Shown: positions 44,531 to 56,740, numbered from the stretch's first letter. The stretch: 64,000 bases of DNA from Diphasiastrum complanatum (GCA_029204225.1 CM055109.1:38390632-38454631), one strand, 5' to 3'. Made by a program: numbers and translations. Notes: generated by a model not told the origin, from the letters alone.

Positions 44531-45384
44531 ATTGGCATTCAACCAAATTGATGTTCAACCTGTTCTCTCATGTTTGATCTGTTTATATAGATAGAGAGAA
44601 TAAGGTTTAATCTGATCTGAGATTACAACAACGACTGATTAAGCACATCCTAACGATATCCAGATTGTTCGTGGAGGGTGATGTCCTCCTTGTACTTTGA
44701 AGCGTGAAGATCGGCCACCTTTCAATCTTAAGTGTCTTCTTCGTCTTTCATCCTTGTCATTGAGCTTTTTTGGGTACACGAACATTTCTTCTTCGTGTTC
44801 GGGTATCCTCTAGTCAACGAACATTTGACTGTCGTCTTCGGGTCGTCAGTCCTCAAAGCTTTGGTCTTCGCATCCGGGTAGCTCCCTTGCGTTTCTGCGA
44901 ACTTGAGCTCTAAAGCTAGCAAAGCTTTGCGGCTTGAAACAAATTGTTTTTTCATTCAATGATAATAGATTTCCTCAAAAAAGCTTTAACCAAAGAAAAT
45001 TTTGAATGTTGTAGAATAGTAATAGGACTAAAAGAATCAAATTTGAGCTTGAGAGAGGGTGTTAGATGTAGTTCAAGCTCAAACCACATCACGTAGTTAA
45101 AAAGACTAATCACACATGGTGTAAAAGAATTTAGTTATGAGAAACACATTATGTGATTAGGTAGTTTCTTTTAAACTGTAGACATGTGATAAATATGGAG
45201 GCAAGAGAATAGAATACTACTTCATTGTTTTCAACATTGTGTTTCAGTGCTCGTGCTTGTTGCTGTATGTTTCTATCTATAGATCAATTGCTAGCTAGCT
45301 CCTTGGTTTTTCTTGGTTTCTTAACAAATTCAAGTCGATGCATAAAAAGCTTAGACAAAGATGCACTCTCAACATCTGATGATG
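44531..45384. other. No gene seen
   Basis: A 75-codon minus-strand frame (44728-44955) rich in Lys, Thr and Ser contains recurring TCTTCG words and is probably a degenerate repeat. Nothing else was supportable. Confidence 0.35.
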
Positions 45385-45484
45385 TCACAATTGTCATCTC
45401 TGAATCAACAACATAACAAAGGCTACTTCTTTACAAAATCAGAGAAATTCCTCAACTTTCTTGTAGTCACATGTCTACCCACCA

Positions 45485-45579
<95 letters not shown>

Positions 45580-45790
45580 TATCAATGTGAGTTAGTAGAA
45601 TCCAGAAGCTCCCATAATCTGACCCAACAAGCCCATGATCCGATGACTAAGCTAATTGCAATGTACCTAGATATCAACCACTTCATAGCAAATTGGCATT
45701 CATTGTCCATTAATGGCCATTTTATCTCTAGGGAGAAAAGCACATGGATTATAGTCACTTTCCAGGGGATATTTGAGCATTGAAGGTCAG
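45385..45790 (+). repeat. Unknown dispersed sequence, copy 2, with (AG)n expansion
   Basis: Homologous to the reverse complement of 23715-24115. Matching blocks are TTCTTTACRAAATCAGAGAA, CAACTTTCTTG, GCCCATGATCCGAT and AGCACATGGA. In copy 1 a spacer of about 75 bases separates the first and second halves; here that position holds about 89 bp of AG (45489-45577). Confidence 0.65.
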
Positions 45791-46610
45791 ATTTTGTTAT
45801 CATATTGAAGGGAATTCACCTTTTTAGCTTCCTAATGGCATGTGAAGATTAGTTCACAGGTACATACGAAATATCTAAGAACGTTTCAAACCCCATAAGA
45901 GTAAAATTAGTTCTATGTTTTTTCCAGAGGAATTGGTGGCACCAATTCCTTTCAAGTATGTTCTTGCATGCATCTTTTGTTTGAGTTTTTTTTTTGGATC
46001 ATACTTTTTTTTACATCCATCTTCCTTGGGGGGTATCTAGGCAAAAGCCCTTCTACCCTTGCCCAACGTGACTTTTTTAACCCTTTTCTTTTTAATCTAA
46101 TTTTTTGTTACATGCACCTTTTGTCCAAAAGGTGTATGTAAGAAAGAATCAAGTAAGAAAAAGTTAAAAGTAGCTCAAAGCAAAAGCCCTTCCAAGGAAA
46201 GGGCCCTTCCTCAGGGAAGAAGTTGTGTGTAAAAAAAAAGTTAAAAATAGCACACCCCCACCCCCCCCAAATTTTGTCTTCTAGTTGGATTTCCTATAAA
46301 TTTGAAAGGCAAACTCCCCTTTAAATTGAACTTTTGAATTTTCTAGTGAAGTGTAAGTATCACAAATACCCTTAAAATGAGAAATGTATGAATATTATAT
46401 CCATCCTATTGTTATATGTACATGGAAATGAATTCCCCTACACCTAAAATGTTTGGCTAGAAGATGGCAAATTTAGGGCTCTTGAGGTTAGCTTTATGAC
46501 TCGATGACTAGGTGGGAGAAACGTCACCTAGGCCTACTCATAAAATGACTGGAGGACCCATGGTTTGGATTGGATCACTAAGTGCCTAAATGTTCGTTAG
46601 GTTGAGCTTA

Positions 46611-46612
<2 letters not shown>
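45791..46612. other. No gene seen
   Basis: Low-complexity T-rich and C-rich stretches (a CACCCCCACCCCCCCC run near 46254) and no coding similarity. Confidence 0.4.

Positions 46613-46700
<88 letters not shown>
46613..46700. repeat. Compound microsatellite (GT)15-(GA)n
   Basis: A GT run of about 30 bp passes directly into a GA run of about 58 bp, implying one microsatellite grew from a mutation in the other. Confidence 0.97.
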
Positions 46701-46702
<2 letters not shown>

Positions 46703-47289
46703 ACCTACTCAATCCCCATGTTATTCTCACTACTCGCGCTGTCAAAATCCACAAAACATATAGCATGTCAATTGACACTTTAGATTCATGTTGGGGACCA
46801 CCATTGTCTAGGGCATGATGAAAATTTTCACATGAACGTTGTGCTCGTACAAAATTTGAATGAGATTATGACTCATAAAGATGCATATGCGGGACTTGTA
46901 AGCCATTAAAAAGGGTCTTCCTAACCATCCCCTATGCTTGAAAAGATCTTTCTACTTACTATTACACTTTGTTCAATGGACATTTAGTTATGGCTCTAGC
47001 TCGCCAAGATTCTATGGTCATTTTACTTGGTGCAAAGGAAATAAAAAACAACCATTCCCAATACATAGAGTGTGAAAGTGTAGATTCAAAGGCTTTCAAG
47101 TGTTACTTTGCAAAGTCACCCTCGAGAAAGAAGGGTAAAGGACACATTTTTCTTCGGATTTTGCCTTTCTTTAGATTTGGCAAACAAGCCCCCCATGACA
47201 TGCATCTTCTCAAAGAAAATCTGACAACTATAGCTTCGTGAAATGGCCTGCTCACACGGGGATGGATGTACAGTCTTTTGGTGTGCAGT
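46701..47289. other. No gene seen
   Basis: A 90-codon plus-strand frame (46969-47241) includes FNGHLVMALARQDSMVILLGAKEI, which has a protein-like look but no recognised family. Confidence 0.3.
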
Positions 47290-47470
47290 GCGGTCTCTTG
47301 GACATCTTCCTTTTCATGTGGGGCTGACAACGAAGGCTACTTGAAGAGCATGTGACCAATCTGCAAAACCGACTGGAAGACCTCTTGTCGCTAAACCTGT
47401 CTGCACGCCAAGAGTTCGTCGGCAGCCAAGAGTGCGACTGACAACCACTGACAGGCAGCAGTGGGTTTTG
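47290..47470 (+). repeat. GC-rich dispersed repeat, copy 2
   Basis: Contains GGGGCTGACAACGAAGGC, ATGTGACCAATCTGCAAAACC and GTCGCTAAACCTGTCTGC. These align with the minus strand of the 21977-22260 element (GGGCCTGACTACGAAGGC, ATGTGACCAATCCGCGAAGCC, GTCGCTCATCCTGTCTGC). The copy lacks the long GA tail. Confidence 0.6.
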
Positions 47471-47547
47471 ATGTTGATCACAAGGCGAGGTAGGGACGGA
47501 GGCAGCTGGAGTACCCTAATTTTCAAAAAAGGCAAGCCTTCACACCA

Positions 47548-47586
47548 CCACGTGATTTGCATGAATCCACGTGATTTGCATGAATC
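47548..47586. repeat. Exact 19-bp direct repeat carrying CACGTG
   Basis: CCACGTGATTTGCATGAAT occurs twice back to back. The unit contains both a G-box-like CACGTG and an ATTTGCAT octamer. Function is unknown. Confidence 0.85.
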
Positions 47587-47641
47587 ATTGGTTTCTACTT
47601 TCAACTGTAAGAACTATGTAGGTACTTCCTGCAGTTTTTAG

Positions 47642-49082
47642 AAGAAGTTTGTTTTGAAAGTTATTGCCTTCCAAATCTTGCATCTTAAATTGCATGCAGG
47701 CAAAATATTATGAATTTACATTAATAAATCACTTTACGAACAAAATAAACCCTATGTATTTAATTTTTCGTCGTGAGTGGAGGTACCTACTTTATAAAGA
47801 TCTGACTACTTTAGTACACACAAATTTCTTGTACATGAAAACAATTTATTGTCTTTCTAAAAGTCAACTTCTAGTAAAAATCTAAGTTGGTTTTGAAAGC
47901 AAGATGCGGTTTTCAATCCTCTACTTTGCCAACTTTCTCAAACACTACCGCGGGCCCAAAAAGGCAAGAAAATTAGAAACATACTCGACTAGTCCAACAT
48001 GTTCTTTGTTACATCAAGAGTAGTCCAATTTTAGTACTAATGCAACATTCTCAAGTACTCTAAGTGTATGATGTAGCTTCATTTAAAAAACATGTAACAT
48101 TTTCAAACTCATTTTTGAAATATTTTAGATTAGTCTATTTGTATGATCTAGTTTTACTTGAAACAAATCAACATACTCAAACCAATTTATGTAGTACTTA
48201 TAGTAGTACTCAAGCCAGGATCGTGTGGGATAAGTCAAGTTGGAAATGTTTGGTGTGCTAAAATGTTGAGCTCAACCATGTCTCTTGATATTCTTCTTGG
48301 AATCATAACTTCAATCCTTGGCACACTTGAACCTTGAGATGACTCCTTAAGATCAACTTCTTGGTGCTCCTCCTTGATGAAAATCCGAGACCTCCATGTC
48401 TCATAATGATCACAATAAACATGACCATACATTGTGCACTTTCTATGATCAACAATATTACTTATGCTAGAACCATAAGTTCAAAAATCACCACAACTTC
48501 ACATGATTTTTTTAATATTGAAATCAAGAACTATTTACATCTCAATAAGGCTAACTACTTGCTTATGGATATAAGTGTCCACTTTGGATGCTTCACTTAT
48601 TCTCATAAGAAGTTTACAACTTGCCTTTAAAATTGAAAATTTACAACTTTCAACATTATTAATGAACACATCATTCATGATCTTATTGAAACCAAAAGAA
48701 AATACATCATGAAGACATTTCCATTTCCTTGTCTTTATACTCAATGTAAGTTTACAAGGTAAACATGCTTTGCTATCTATTAAGGCATCACACTCAACTA
48801 GTATTGCCTTAATCCACATTTAAGATACAAAAATCTCTTCAAAGCAAAATAGTTCTTCAAAAGATGTCATGAGAGCATAAATGGAACTATTTTCATTTTG
48901 TGATTGCTCCTCCTTAATTTTGCTTGGTTTCTCTTGGATCATAACAATAACTTTGAACTTATCCAAAGTTCCAAACAAAATGCTTTCCAAGAACATGAAA
49001 TAAATCCAAGTGACATTCATGAAAGAAACATCTTTCTTTGCATCTTGAACCAAACAATGCACTTCCAAAAAGGGCTTCTTCA
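47642..49082. other. No recognisable gene; two minus-strand coding-like frames
   Basis: Minus-strand frames 48535-48819 and 48820-49083 are adjacent and mostly open (VSFMNVTWIYFMFLESILFG; WIKAILVECDALIDSK). No domain was recognised. They resemble in style the frames at 52620-53175 and may be remnants of the same unknown repeat. Confidence that this was ever coding is low. Confidence 0.3.
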
Positions 49083-50360
49083 CTAATTATAATTAGTGTT
49101 AATGACGACATGTGTACCAATAAGAGAGTGACAAGTGAGATGGAATGGTCCATATGACATGGCACATCCCATGTGTTGTTGATTATTTGGTGCGTCGTAC
49201 CATGGTGTCGCATTCGATGCTCCCTGATGGTAAGGATAAGAGGTCTGGTATTGATTTCTCTTTTGTTGTATGATCTGAGGGTTGAATGTGCGAAATGTCG
49301 TTTTATGTGAAGATGCGTTGCATAGGTGGCAAAACCTTTGTGTCAGTTTGAGATTTTGTTTCAAAATTGGACACTCATTCGTTGTATGGTTTTGGGTACA
49401 AATTGAACACCACACATTTTCTCGTCGGGGATATTGTAGCTAGTTCTGTTCCGGTGGATTTGGAGTTGGTGCTACTGCTCCCTGCAAGGCATTCAATTTT
49501 TGATCAAATTACGTCGTAAGTTGTTCCATCTGTTGCTTGTGTAATTTTGTCAATTGCTCCATCAACAGATCTGTTGATATGTTGGAAGCATTGGATGGTG
49601 ATGCTACCGAGGGAGTCAGATTAAGGGTAGTCGAATATATTTCATCGTCTGAACTCTCATCTTTTTCCCTGATGGCGTCTTCCATTGCTTCTTGCAATGT
49701 AGCGTACTGCTCCTGTCTTTCAGCTCTCTTTAGATACTTCATGGTAACCCCGCGAGGAACCACATAATGACCGCATGATTGGGGGTTAGTGCTGCGTTGC
49801 ATTTGGATCTCAAGTCTTTGAACCGTTCTATGTTGTCCCTAACCCTTTCTCTTTTTTCCATTTTCACTTTGCTCAACAAGAGAAGCGGATCTTTCAGGAA
49901 CTTTCTTGGTTTAAAGCGCATGATGAGAGCTGCTTTAACCCCTTCCCAAGTGGATTGAAAGAACCAGTCCTGCGCGACCGTAATCAGTGACATTGGAAAC
50001 AACATCAACTTTTCCGCCGGTGTCCGCTCCCCATAGATCTCGCACGCTTGCTCGTAGATCTGGAGAAATCTGACGATCCATCATATTTTGGCATCTCGAG
50101 CCAAGGTGCTCTCCAAACTGCTTGCAGGGGTGTGACAGAAACAGGTGGGTCCATTGGATTCATTTATGCTGGTTCTGCTTCTACCTCGATTTGCGTGGTT
50201 GCTACTCTGGGTAGGTTTGGAGCTTGATTCGCAACTCTTCTCGGTACTGATCGTCCGAATCTCAGATTCATTCGATGGAGATGTCCAAGGTAGCTGGTTC
50301 TTGATGGATTTATGGAACTCAAGTTGGATCTTAGAAATCTTATCAATCTAGGTGGCCGAA
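49083..50360 (-). pseudogene. Ty3/gypsy gag: capsid domain and zinc knuckles
   Basis: From 50360 on the minus strand: VATTQIEVEAEP, SVTPLQAVWRAPW, then LITVAQDWFFQSTWEGVKAAL and ERVRDNIERFKDLRSKC, the core of the retrotransposon gag (capsid) domain. A coiled, acidic segment follows at 49509-49738 (TLQEAMEDAIREKDESSDDE; LLMEQLTKLHKQQMEQL). Then come two CX2CX3HX4C-type knuckles, WCSICTQNHTTNECP and FCHLCNASSHKTTFR; in the second, the last Cys is lost. Frames shift at about 49740 and 49500. This is the 5' coding part of the element whose LTR and PBS lie at 52265-52583. Confidence 0.85.
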
Positions 50361-50504
50361 AGTGTGATTTTAGGCCCCTTAAGGTGGTTTTTCCTTAATA
50401 ACTCTTTGATGCTTATTTCGATTGGCCTAAGATTTTCATAGTAGTTGGATTTGGTGCAGATCTAACTATTGATTTAGTTTGAGAAGGTTACTCATTTGAG
50501 GGTT

Positions 50505-51280
50505 GGCTCTGTGAAGGTCCTTCCACTGTTTTACAAGAAAAAATCTTGGTTCCCTCATATCTGTTGGGAATTAACCTACACAAGCTTGTTAGGGGCTATG
50601 GATTTGGGGTGGATCTGGCTCTACTCCAAGGGCGGAAGGTTCTTTCTTACAAATCAAGAAGTTATGGTTGTCTGCGAAGGTCCAGAAGCACATTTTTTTT
50701 ATCACATATTAGTCATCTCTATAACTAACGTTCGCAGGCTTCGTCACTAATGAAAAAAGGTATTTTGAAGATATTGGGATGGTCTACGAAGGTTACTTCT
50801 GCAGAGATTTGATGGATTTTCTGATTTTAGTGATTTCTAGGCACTCAAATCCAATTTCCAGCTCACTGGAATCAAACTAACCATCGCAAGTTCTTCATTG
50901 TCCGTGTTTCACTGAGATGGAACTTCAGAATTCTCTGCGAAGGTTCTTGGCCACTATAACTGAAAATTTGGGTGTCTACGAGAGTTGAGCCTGATTTTAC
51001 ATCTATTTTCCAGTGGGAGCCTTTGCAAGAGCACTTAAACTGGGAACTAACCTTCGCAAGCTTCTCTGTGCCCTGGTCTCACTGAGATGGAACTTCAAAG
51101 AGCTCTACAAAGGTTTTTATGAAGATCAAAAAAAAAAAATTTCAAGGGCTTTTTTTGAATTTTTTATAGTTTTTTTTTTAGGTTTTTCAAGATTTGATTG
51201 GTAGGAACCTTTGTAGGCTTCTATGCAGATCTGGGATAGTACCCTAGAGCTGCTGCCAGTCATGCAAAGGTTGGTTCCCA
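50505..51280. repeat. Array of alternating inverted motifs
   Basis: Two short motifs alternate for about 770 bp. One is close to CTRCGAAGGTT (near 50508, 50670, 50783, 50935, 50976, 51104). The other is close to AACCTTCGCAAGCTTC, its partial reverse complement extended (near 50572, 50728, 50878, 51047, 51207). Spacing is uneven, roughly 50-100 bases, and intervening sequence includes repeated TCACTGAGATGGAACTTCA (50910 and 51080). It interrupts the leader/gag of the gypsy element. Origin unknown. Confidence 0.7.
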
Positions 51281-51619
51281 CTGGATTTAAATAAACAAAA
51301 TCTGATGAGATTTTTCTCTCTTTTCCCTCCAAAAACAGATGTGAGCTATTTTTATGTTTTTTTTAGTTTTGTGAATGGATGCCAAGTCCTTAGACTGTTT
51401 TGGGTCTCCACTACCCTCTCACACCTCCTATGCTAGCTGAGAACAGTCCAAACACAAGAAATCACACAAAACAAGCTAACTTGTAATGACACTAAAAGAT
51501 TGTCCCTAAGATGAGGATAGGAGAACACAATAAGAGAGACTATGGAGCCAAACCGCCCAACCAATCCTAGATCAAACTTGGATCTAGCCCCCAAGCCATG
51601 CCATGTGAAGAAAGAGGAG

Positions 51620-52264
51620 AAGAGAGAAACTGGTAACCTAAACCCAATGTGTCATGTCGGAGTGTGGAGGGGATGAGAGATTAGATTGTTGGGTTGTCCC
51701 TCCTTGATCTTGGTTATGAGACACTCCCACTTCTTGTGAATCAGGGCCTTGTTGTAGATCTTGGTATTGATTGTCCATGGCTACTGCTATTGCTGAGCTG
51801 TTGAATAGATTCCCTGGACCCACTCCATCGTCACCCTGATCATCTCGTGGTTGGACGGATGTGAAATTGTTGATGTTGGGCATGATCAGGAGGTGGTATT
51901 TGTTGAAGCTGCTTGATTTTCTCTTCCAAGCATTGGATTTGGTTATTCAGTGCAACTATCTGAGAGGATGTGCTCTATCGGAGTTGATGCGCCTCCGCTT
52001 GGACTGCCTTAAGCTTTTCCCCCAGCTATTGATATGTAGAAACTGGAATTATTGTGCCCTTTGGGATAGGTAGTGGAGCATATCATTGAAAATCAATTTG
52101 AGTGAGTTGTCCCATCATAGCGGCACGTAATTCTTGGTTAGAACTGGTTTCTGCATCCAAGAGTCATTGGAGTTGACTCAGCTAGTTGTCTTTATGGGTT
52201 GCAACAACGATGATAGGAGAGGTAGTTTGCTAGATCGTTTAAGGGGATCTATCGCTAGAAGTAG
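51620..52264 (-). pseudogene. Ty3/gypsy leader and N-terminal gag remnant
   Basis: Downstream of the PBS, minus-strand frames are Gln/Pro-rich (HAQHQQFH; the 51638-51883 frame includes MDNQYQDLQQGPDSQEVGV) with many stops. The composition fits the disordered N-terminal region of gypsy gag. The alternating repeat array separates it from the capsid domain. Confidence 0.5.
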
Positions 52265-52276
52265 GCTCTGATACCA
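52265..52276 (-). promoter_or_regulatory. Primer-binding site (initiator tRNA-Met)
   Basis: On the minus strand TGGTATCAGAGC, an exact match to the complement of the plant initiator tRNA-Met 3' end. It directly follows an LTR end in ...ATATATCA. Confidence 0.9.
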
Positions 52277-52303
52277 TGATATATTTCAAGAGATCAACGC
52301 AAC

Positions 52304-52385
<82 letters not shown>

Positions 52386-52583
52386 TGTAATTAACTACAT
52401 TCTTTATTTATTGATTATGAGAAAAGGGCGAACTGCCCATTACATAGAGACAATGAGGAGGTGACGTTCTGAGGAAACGCATCCTTTCGGGACCCAACTC
52501 TCTTTGTCGTTAACTAGTTATTATGTATTGTTGTAAGGGATCTTTCACCACCTCTTAAAGGATCCCTTACAAGATGTTCCACA
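52277..52583 (-). repeat. Putative 5' LTR of the gypsy element, with (AG)n
   Basis: The end next to the PBS is secure. The start is inferred at TGTGGAACATC (minus strand, 52583). The LTR contains an AG tract of about 75 bp (52306-52380) and a stem-loop near 52534-52570 (GTAAGGGATC ... GGATCCCTTAC). No second copy of this LTR is in the window, so its length is unverified. Confidence 0.5.
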
Positions 52584-53400
52584 AATGTGTCTCTATATAC
52601 ATGTAGCACACTTCAAAAACTATACATCATGCCAAGCCATGGATTCCAAGGCATTTTGTGCACTTGAAGATACATCAATTAAACTATTAAGTGCATACAT
52701 AATGTTCCTAAAGACAACTTGCCTTGCTTGATCCATATGATTGAGTCTTGATGTCTCCATCTTGATACTCAAGGTTCTTCTTGGAGTCCTGGGGTCTTGA
52801 GCTTGCTCCTCCACTTGAGTTGACTCCAAACCATCAATGAATTGAATAAGGTGTTGATCCAAATGTGCTTCTTCAAGTTTACAAATCTTCCACTCTTGAA
52901 AGATCACATTTCCACCATTGAAATCTTCTTTGGTGGAAAATATGTAGATTCTACTTGAAGAAACAATCTCTACTTGAAGAGCAAAACATTACCATTATTC
53001 CTATCATTAAAGTAGGACAATCTCTGGTCGTTACATTCAAATGATCATGCACAAAGCATGTGGACACAAATATTTCCAAAACAAATGATGTTTCATCTTT
53101 TATGACTCTATTCAAACTATTACAAGAACAGTTATCCAATGAAATTGCTTTATCAACAACAAATGTAGATTTCAAAGCAACTCATTTCATTGTCTTGTCA
53201 TACAAAATAATAAACACTACCAACCTTCAAATAGTTTACTTGGTTTAAGAAATACAACCATAGCCTACGAACTTTGATCACTTTGTAATCAAACTCTCAT
53301 CAAAGAATTAGAAAGTTAATGGCGATTCCAAAACCTCACACCAAACGTTAAGGCAAATGCGTGGAATCCTAGTCTACTTCTTCACATGTTACCCTATTTC
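52584..53400. other. No recognisable gene
   Basis: Minus-strand frames 52620-52907 and 52951-53175 are open but show no domain (EEQAQDPRTPRRTLSIKMET; SLDNCSCNSLNRVIKDETS). They are comparable in style to 48235-49083. Confidence 0.3.
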
Positions 53401-55289
53401 ACCATAAAGACGTTTTGTTCAATAAAGGTTCTTTACAGCATTCACGTAGTACTACTAATGAAAAAAAAAAAAACATTACTCTTTTTCGTTTGAGAAAAAT
53501 ACCATTTCATCTCTTGACGAGGATAATGAATCATTCGATAGGCGAATACGGAATCTGCAAAACAATAACCAGAATCCATTCACCTATTGACATACATCAT
53601 TCACAATCTATACAGTGGACACATAATTGGATAAACCACATTACTTTAGGTATGAGAGAAAAACCGGAAATCGTAGAGGCACTAGTCATGAATGCCGCTT
53701 TTGGTCTGAGGTAGCTTTGCCTTCATTCTTCAGAGAGCCATTTGCCTTGTCGTTTGCATTACCTTCCGAAATCTGGCTTGTCACCAAGGTAGAAACCTTT
53801 CAGGATTCACAGACAGTAAGAGGGGTTAGATTTCCACCATAGCCAATGCTCTGGAGCTACAAACGAGTTATCTATGGGCATAGGGAGAGATATGACATAG
53901 TGGGCAGTGAAGGTAGAGTACCAACAACTTGCAATTCTCTGAATTTTGGTCGCAGACAGACTTTTGAGATGAATTCTGATTGTAAACAGCCCTCCGTATG
54001 TCGCAATCAATTGGAACTGGCCGAGGTATGTCTGATACTAATCGAAACAGTGAGGTACATGGGTCGCAGACAGGCAGAAGGCGGCCTCCAGCGAGCACAC
54101 AGAGAGCAGAGGTAGCGGGCAGATTGCAAGGCCAACAAGTGAGGCAGCGAGGAGCTGCAGGCAGATTGCAAGTGAGGCAGCGTGGGCCTGTAGAAACAAG
54201 GAACATAGATAGGGTAGCACACAGACAGGTAGTGAGCAGGTAGGCAGAGGCAGAGGCCGCACTCAGATCGATTGTAGGCAGCAAACCGCTAGAAATTCAT
54301 CCTTGATCACCAATGATTGGCAGGGTGCAATGAACAATGACCAATTGCGACTGATTGCCATTCTATAAATCAGAACTGTAGCACTACTGTCAGCGATTGA
54401 ATGCACTCCAAGTAATCAACAAGAAAACTTCAAAAGTGTGCATGATACAACCAACCATAGCAGGGGTGTAGAGCCTCAGAAATCAGCGATGGAAATCCTC
54501 ATAGAAGTGTCAGTTATTTGAACTAGAAGTACTCTACAAATTGGTTGGGATCAATGAATGGTTTAGCCACAGAAATGGGCTTGAAGAATGCCAAAAAGTA
54601 TGTGCTTGAAGCCTGCTACAGAGATGGCTTGATTCTCTGCCACGTAATTGGGTTGATCGTTGGAAGTAGTAGCGCGACTGATATCCCAACCGAATTCGGT
54701 GTAGTCTTCCTTAGAAATGCAACTGAGTTCTGCCACGTAGATGACTTTGATAAAAACTCTTTGAAAATTTAGTTATCGTTGGCTATTAGCTCACAGCATA
54801 GAGGCGCACTCCTTCAGCATTGGCCAAGCAAGCCTACTCAAGAGGGCAGATATTCCATTGAGGCCCCTTCAACATCAGAACGCATAAGGCTCTCTCATGA
54901 ACTTACTCCTTTATGCTCTCTTAGTAACAAAATGGCCTCAACAATGAAGAAGTACTTCAACAAATGGAGTCCCTATCAATTGAAAAACCCTCAAGTCTTG
55001 AAATCTCTCAAGATGAAGTAGATGGAAAAACACAAGAGCATAAGTCCATAAGCACTTGATTGAAGAAAGTTCTCACCTCACGATCCAAAGCTACAAGAAT
55101 AGAAGATAACAAGCACTCCTAAGAAAGGATCCCACATGATGAAAATTAATAAGCATAAGATCAAATAGGCCTCCAAGGCATGAGATTTTATGACTCACCA
55201 CAATAATCAATTCCTCAACAATACAAAGAAATTACAAACTCTAAGACCATACTCAACGCACTATTGCAAGAAACCTTCTATCTCTCAAT
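53401..55289. other. No recognisable gene; GC-richer segment at 54040-54280
   Basis: At 54050-54280 the sequence is GC-rich, with a repeated CAGATTGCAAG...GTGAGGCAGCG unit (about 54118 and 54162), and stays open in several frames on both strands, as expected of stop-poor repetitive DNA. The plus-strand frame is Arg/Gln-rich. No domain was recognised, and I do not propose a gene. Confidence 0.35.
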
Positions 55290-56150
55290 TGTTGAAAATT
55301 GTCACTTCTCATTTGACATTGGTTCATGTAAATATTGATCAAACATTAGAATATGTTGACGATCTGATTTCACACGTGTGGAGCCTTTTCCCACGTGTGA
55401 AAGGATGTACTTTTCATGTTTGTATATATCCAAATTGATTTTGTATCATTCCAATTAGTGTGAACATGAAGTGACTAGTTTTTAGTCAAGTTGACTAGTC
55501 ACCTACAAATTAGCTTTTCCTTGCATGTGCATGAGTAAATGCTCCCACATGGCAAGTGGATGTTCACACGTGTGTATAGAGTACTAGAAGATAAGAGTTG
55601 ACCATTTTTCTTAGATCCTATTTTGTAGGGAATATTCTATATTCTAGGAGACTAGCTTTTTGGATTTTAGTCATATTCTAGAAGGTCAACTATTGGATAA
55701 GGATCAAGGATGGATCAAATGGATAGATCTGAGTAATGTGGCACTCTTCACATGTGTGAAAACCTGTTGGACTGTACCAAACTCATGGATGTACTTGATC
55801 CATAAAAGAATCATCATTTTGCTAAGAAGATTGATGAGACTCTTGCACTCTACACTTTTGTGAGGTTTCTAGTCATTTGTCTTGTGATTTTTATGTATGA
55901 TTGCTATCTAGTATCATTGTACTTGTTGTTTTAGGTGCAAGCCGTACTGTGGACAATACTCCACACGTGTGAGGCCGCTCTCACTAAAAAATGATGTGTT
56001 GATCCATTGCTCTTGCTTAAATCCAAGTGTAGTGAATCTAGATCAAGATCTAGTGTGTAGAACTTGATAGATTCATTGATTAAGCAACCAATAACTCTCT
56101 ATGATTGTAAAGTACAATCATTATTGTCCTAAAAACTGTAAAATTTATCA
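55290..56150 (+). repeat. Copia 5' LTR, 861 bp
   Basis: Starts TGTTGAAAATTGTCAC and ends ...AAAATTTATCA directly before the PBS. It contains repeated palindromic motifs CACACGTGTG or CACATGTGTG at about 55371, 55391 (partial), 55564, 55749 and 55963. These resemble bZIP/bHLH G-box or E-box sites and may control transcription of the element. No 3' LTR partner is in the window. Confidence 0.75.
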
Positions 56151-56162
56151 TGGTATCAGAGC
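56151..56162 (+). promoter_or_regulatory. Primer-binding site (initiator tRNA-Met)
   Basis: TGGTATCAGAGC, an exact complement of the plant initiator tRNA-Met 3' end, immediately after the LTR end at 56150. A leader of about 580 bp separates it from the gag start at 56741. Confidence 0.93.
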
Positions 56163-56740
56163 TAAGTAAGAGAGTGATCATTGAATCATAAATATTGTAA
56201 AGATCGATGGCAAAATTTGTTTTTGGCCAATACTAGGGAGGGCGAGTCCTTCTAGAGTGATAGCTTGTAATCATTTGGATCAAAACAACTTGGAGGCTGT
56301 GTATGTACTTTTCACATGTGTGAAACCGTACAACAACTTTCAATTCAAGTTACTTTGTGTTTGTTGGTCCCAAAATCACAATACTAGTTCATTTTTTGTG
56401 CTTTTTGAAGCATAGTATTGATCTAGATTCATTCTAGCTAATGCCTATGACCAAATAGTGTTTTGGATCATTGAAGCATTTCTTTTTAGAGTCTAAGATC
56501 AAATCTTAGAGGCTGATTTGTTCAGATCCTTAGTTGAAGTGAAATCTCTAAGAAAAGTGTAAAGCAATTTTTTTTGTGAGAGTGAAAGCTAGGAATTTTG
56601 GCAAGATCTTTGAGTATCATTCAAGCTTGTGTGCTAGTTTGATAGAGACAAGTCTATAGGCATTCTAGTAAGCTTTAGGCCTTTCATAGATCTTTTAAAA
56701 TTCAAAAAAATTTGTGATTTTAAAAAGCATTCATTCTAAA

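Noticed and set aside
46969-47241. 90-codon plus-strand frame as a host gene
   Set aside because: No recognisable domain, promoter or homologous exon nearby. Kept only as a remark in the non-coding entry.
53868-54284. 138-codon minus-strand frame rich in Cys, Leu and Pro
   Set aside because: The segment is GC-rich, internally repetitive and open in at least four frames on both strands. None stands out by composition or motif.
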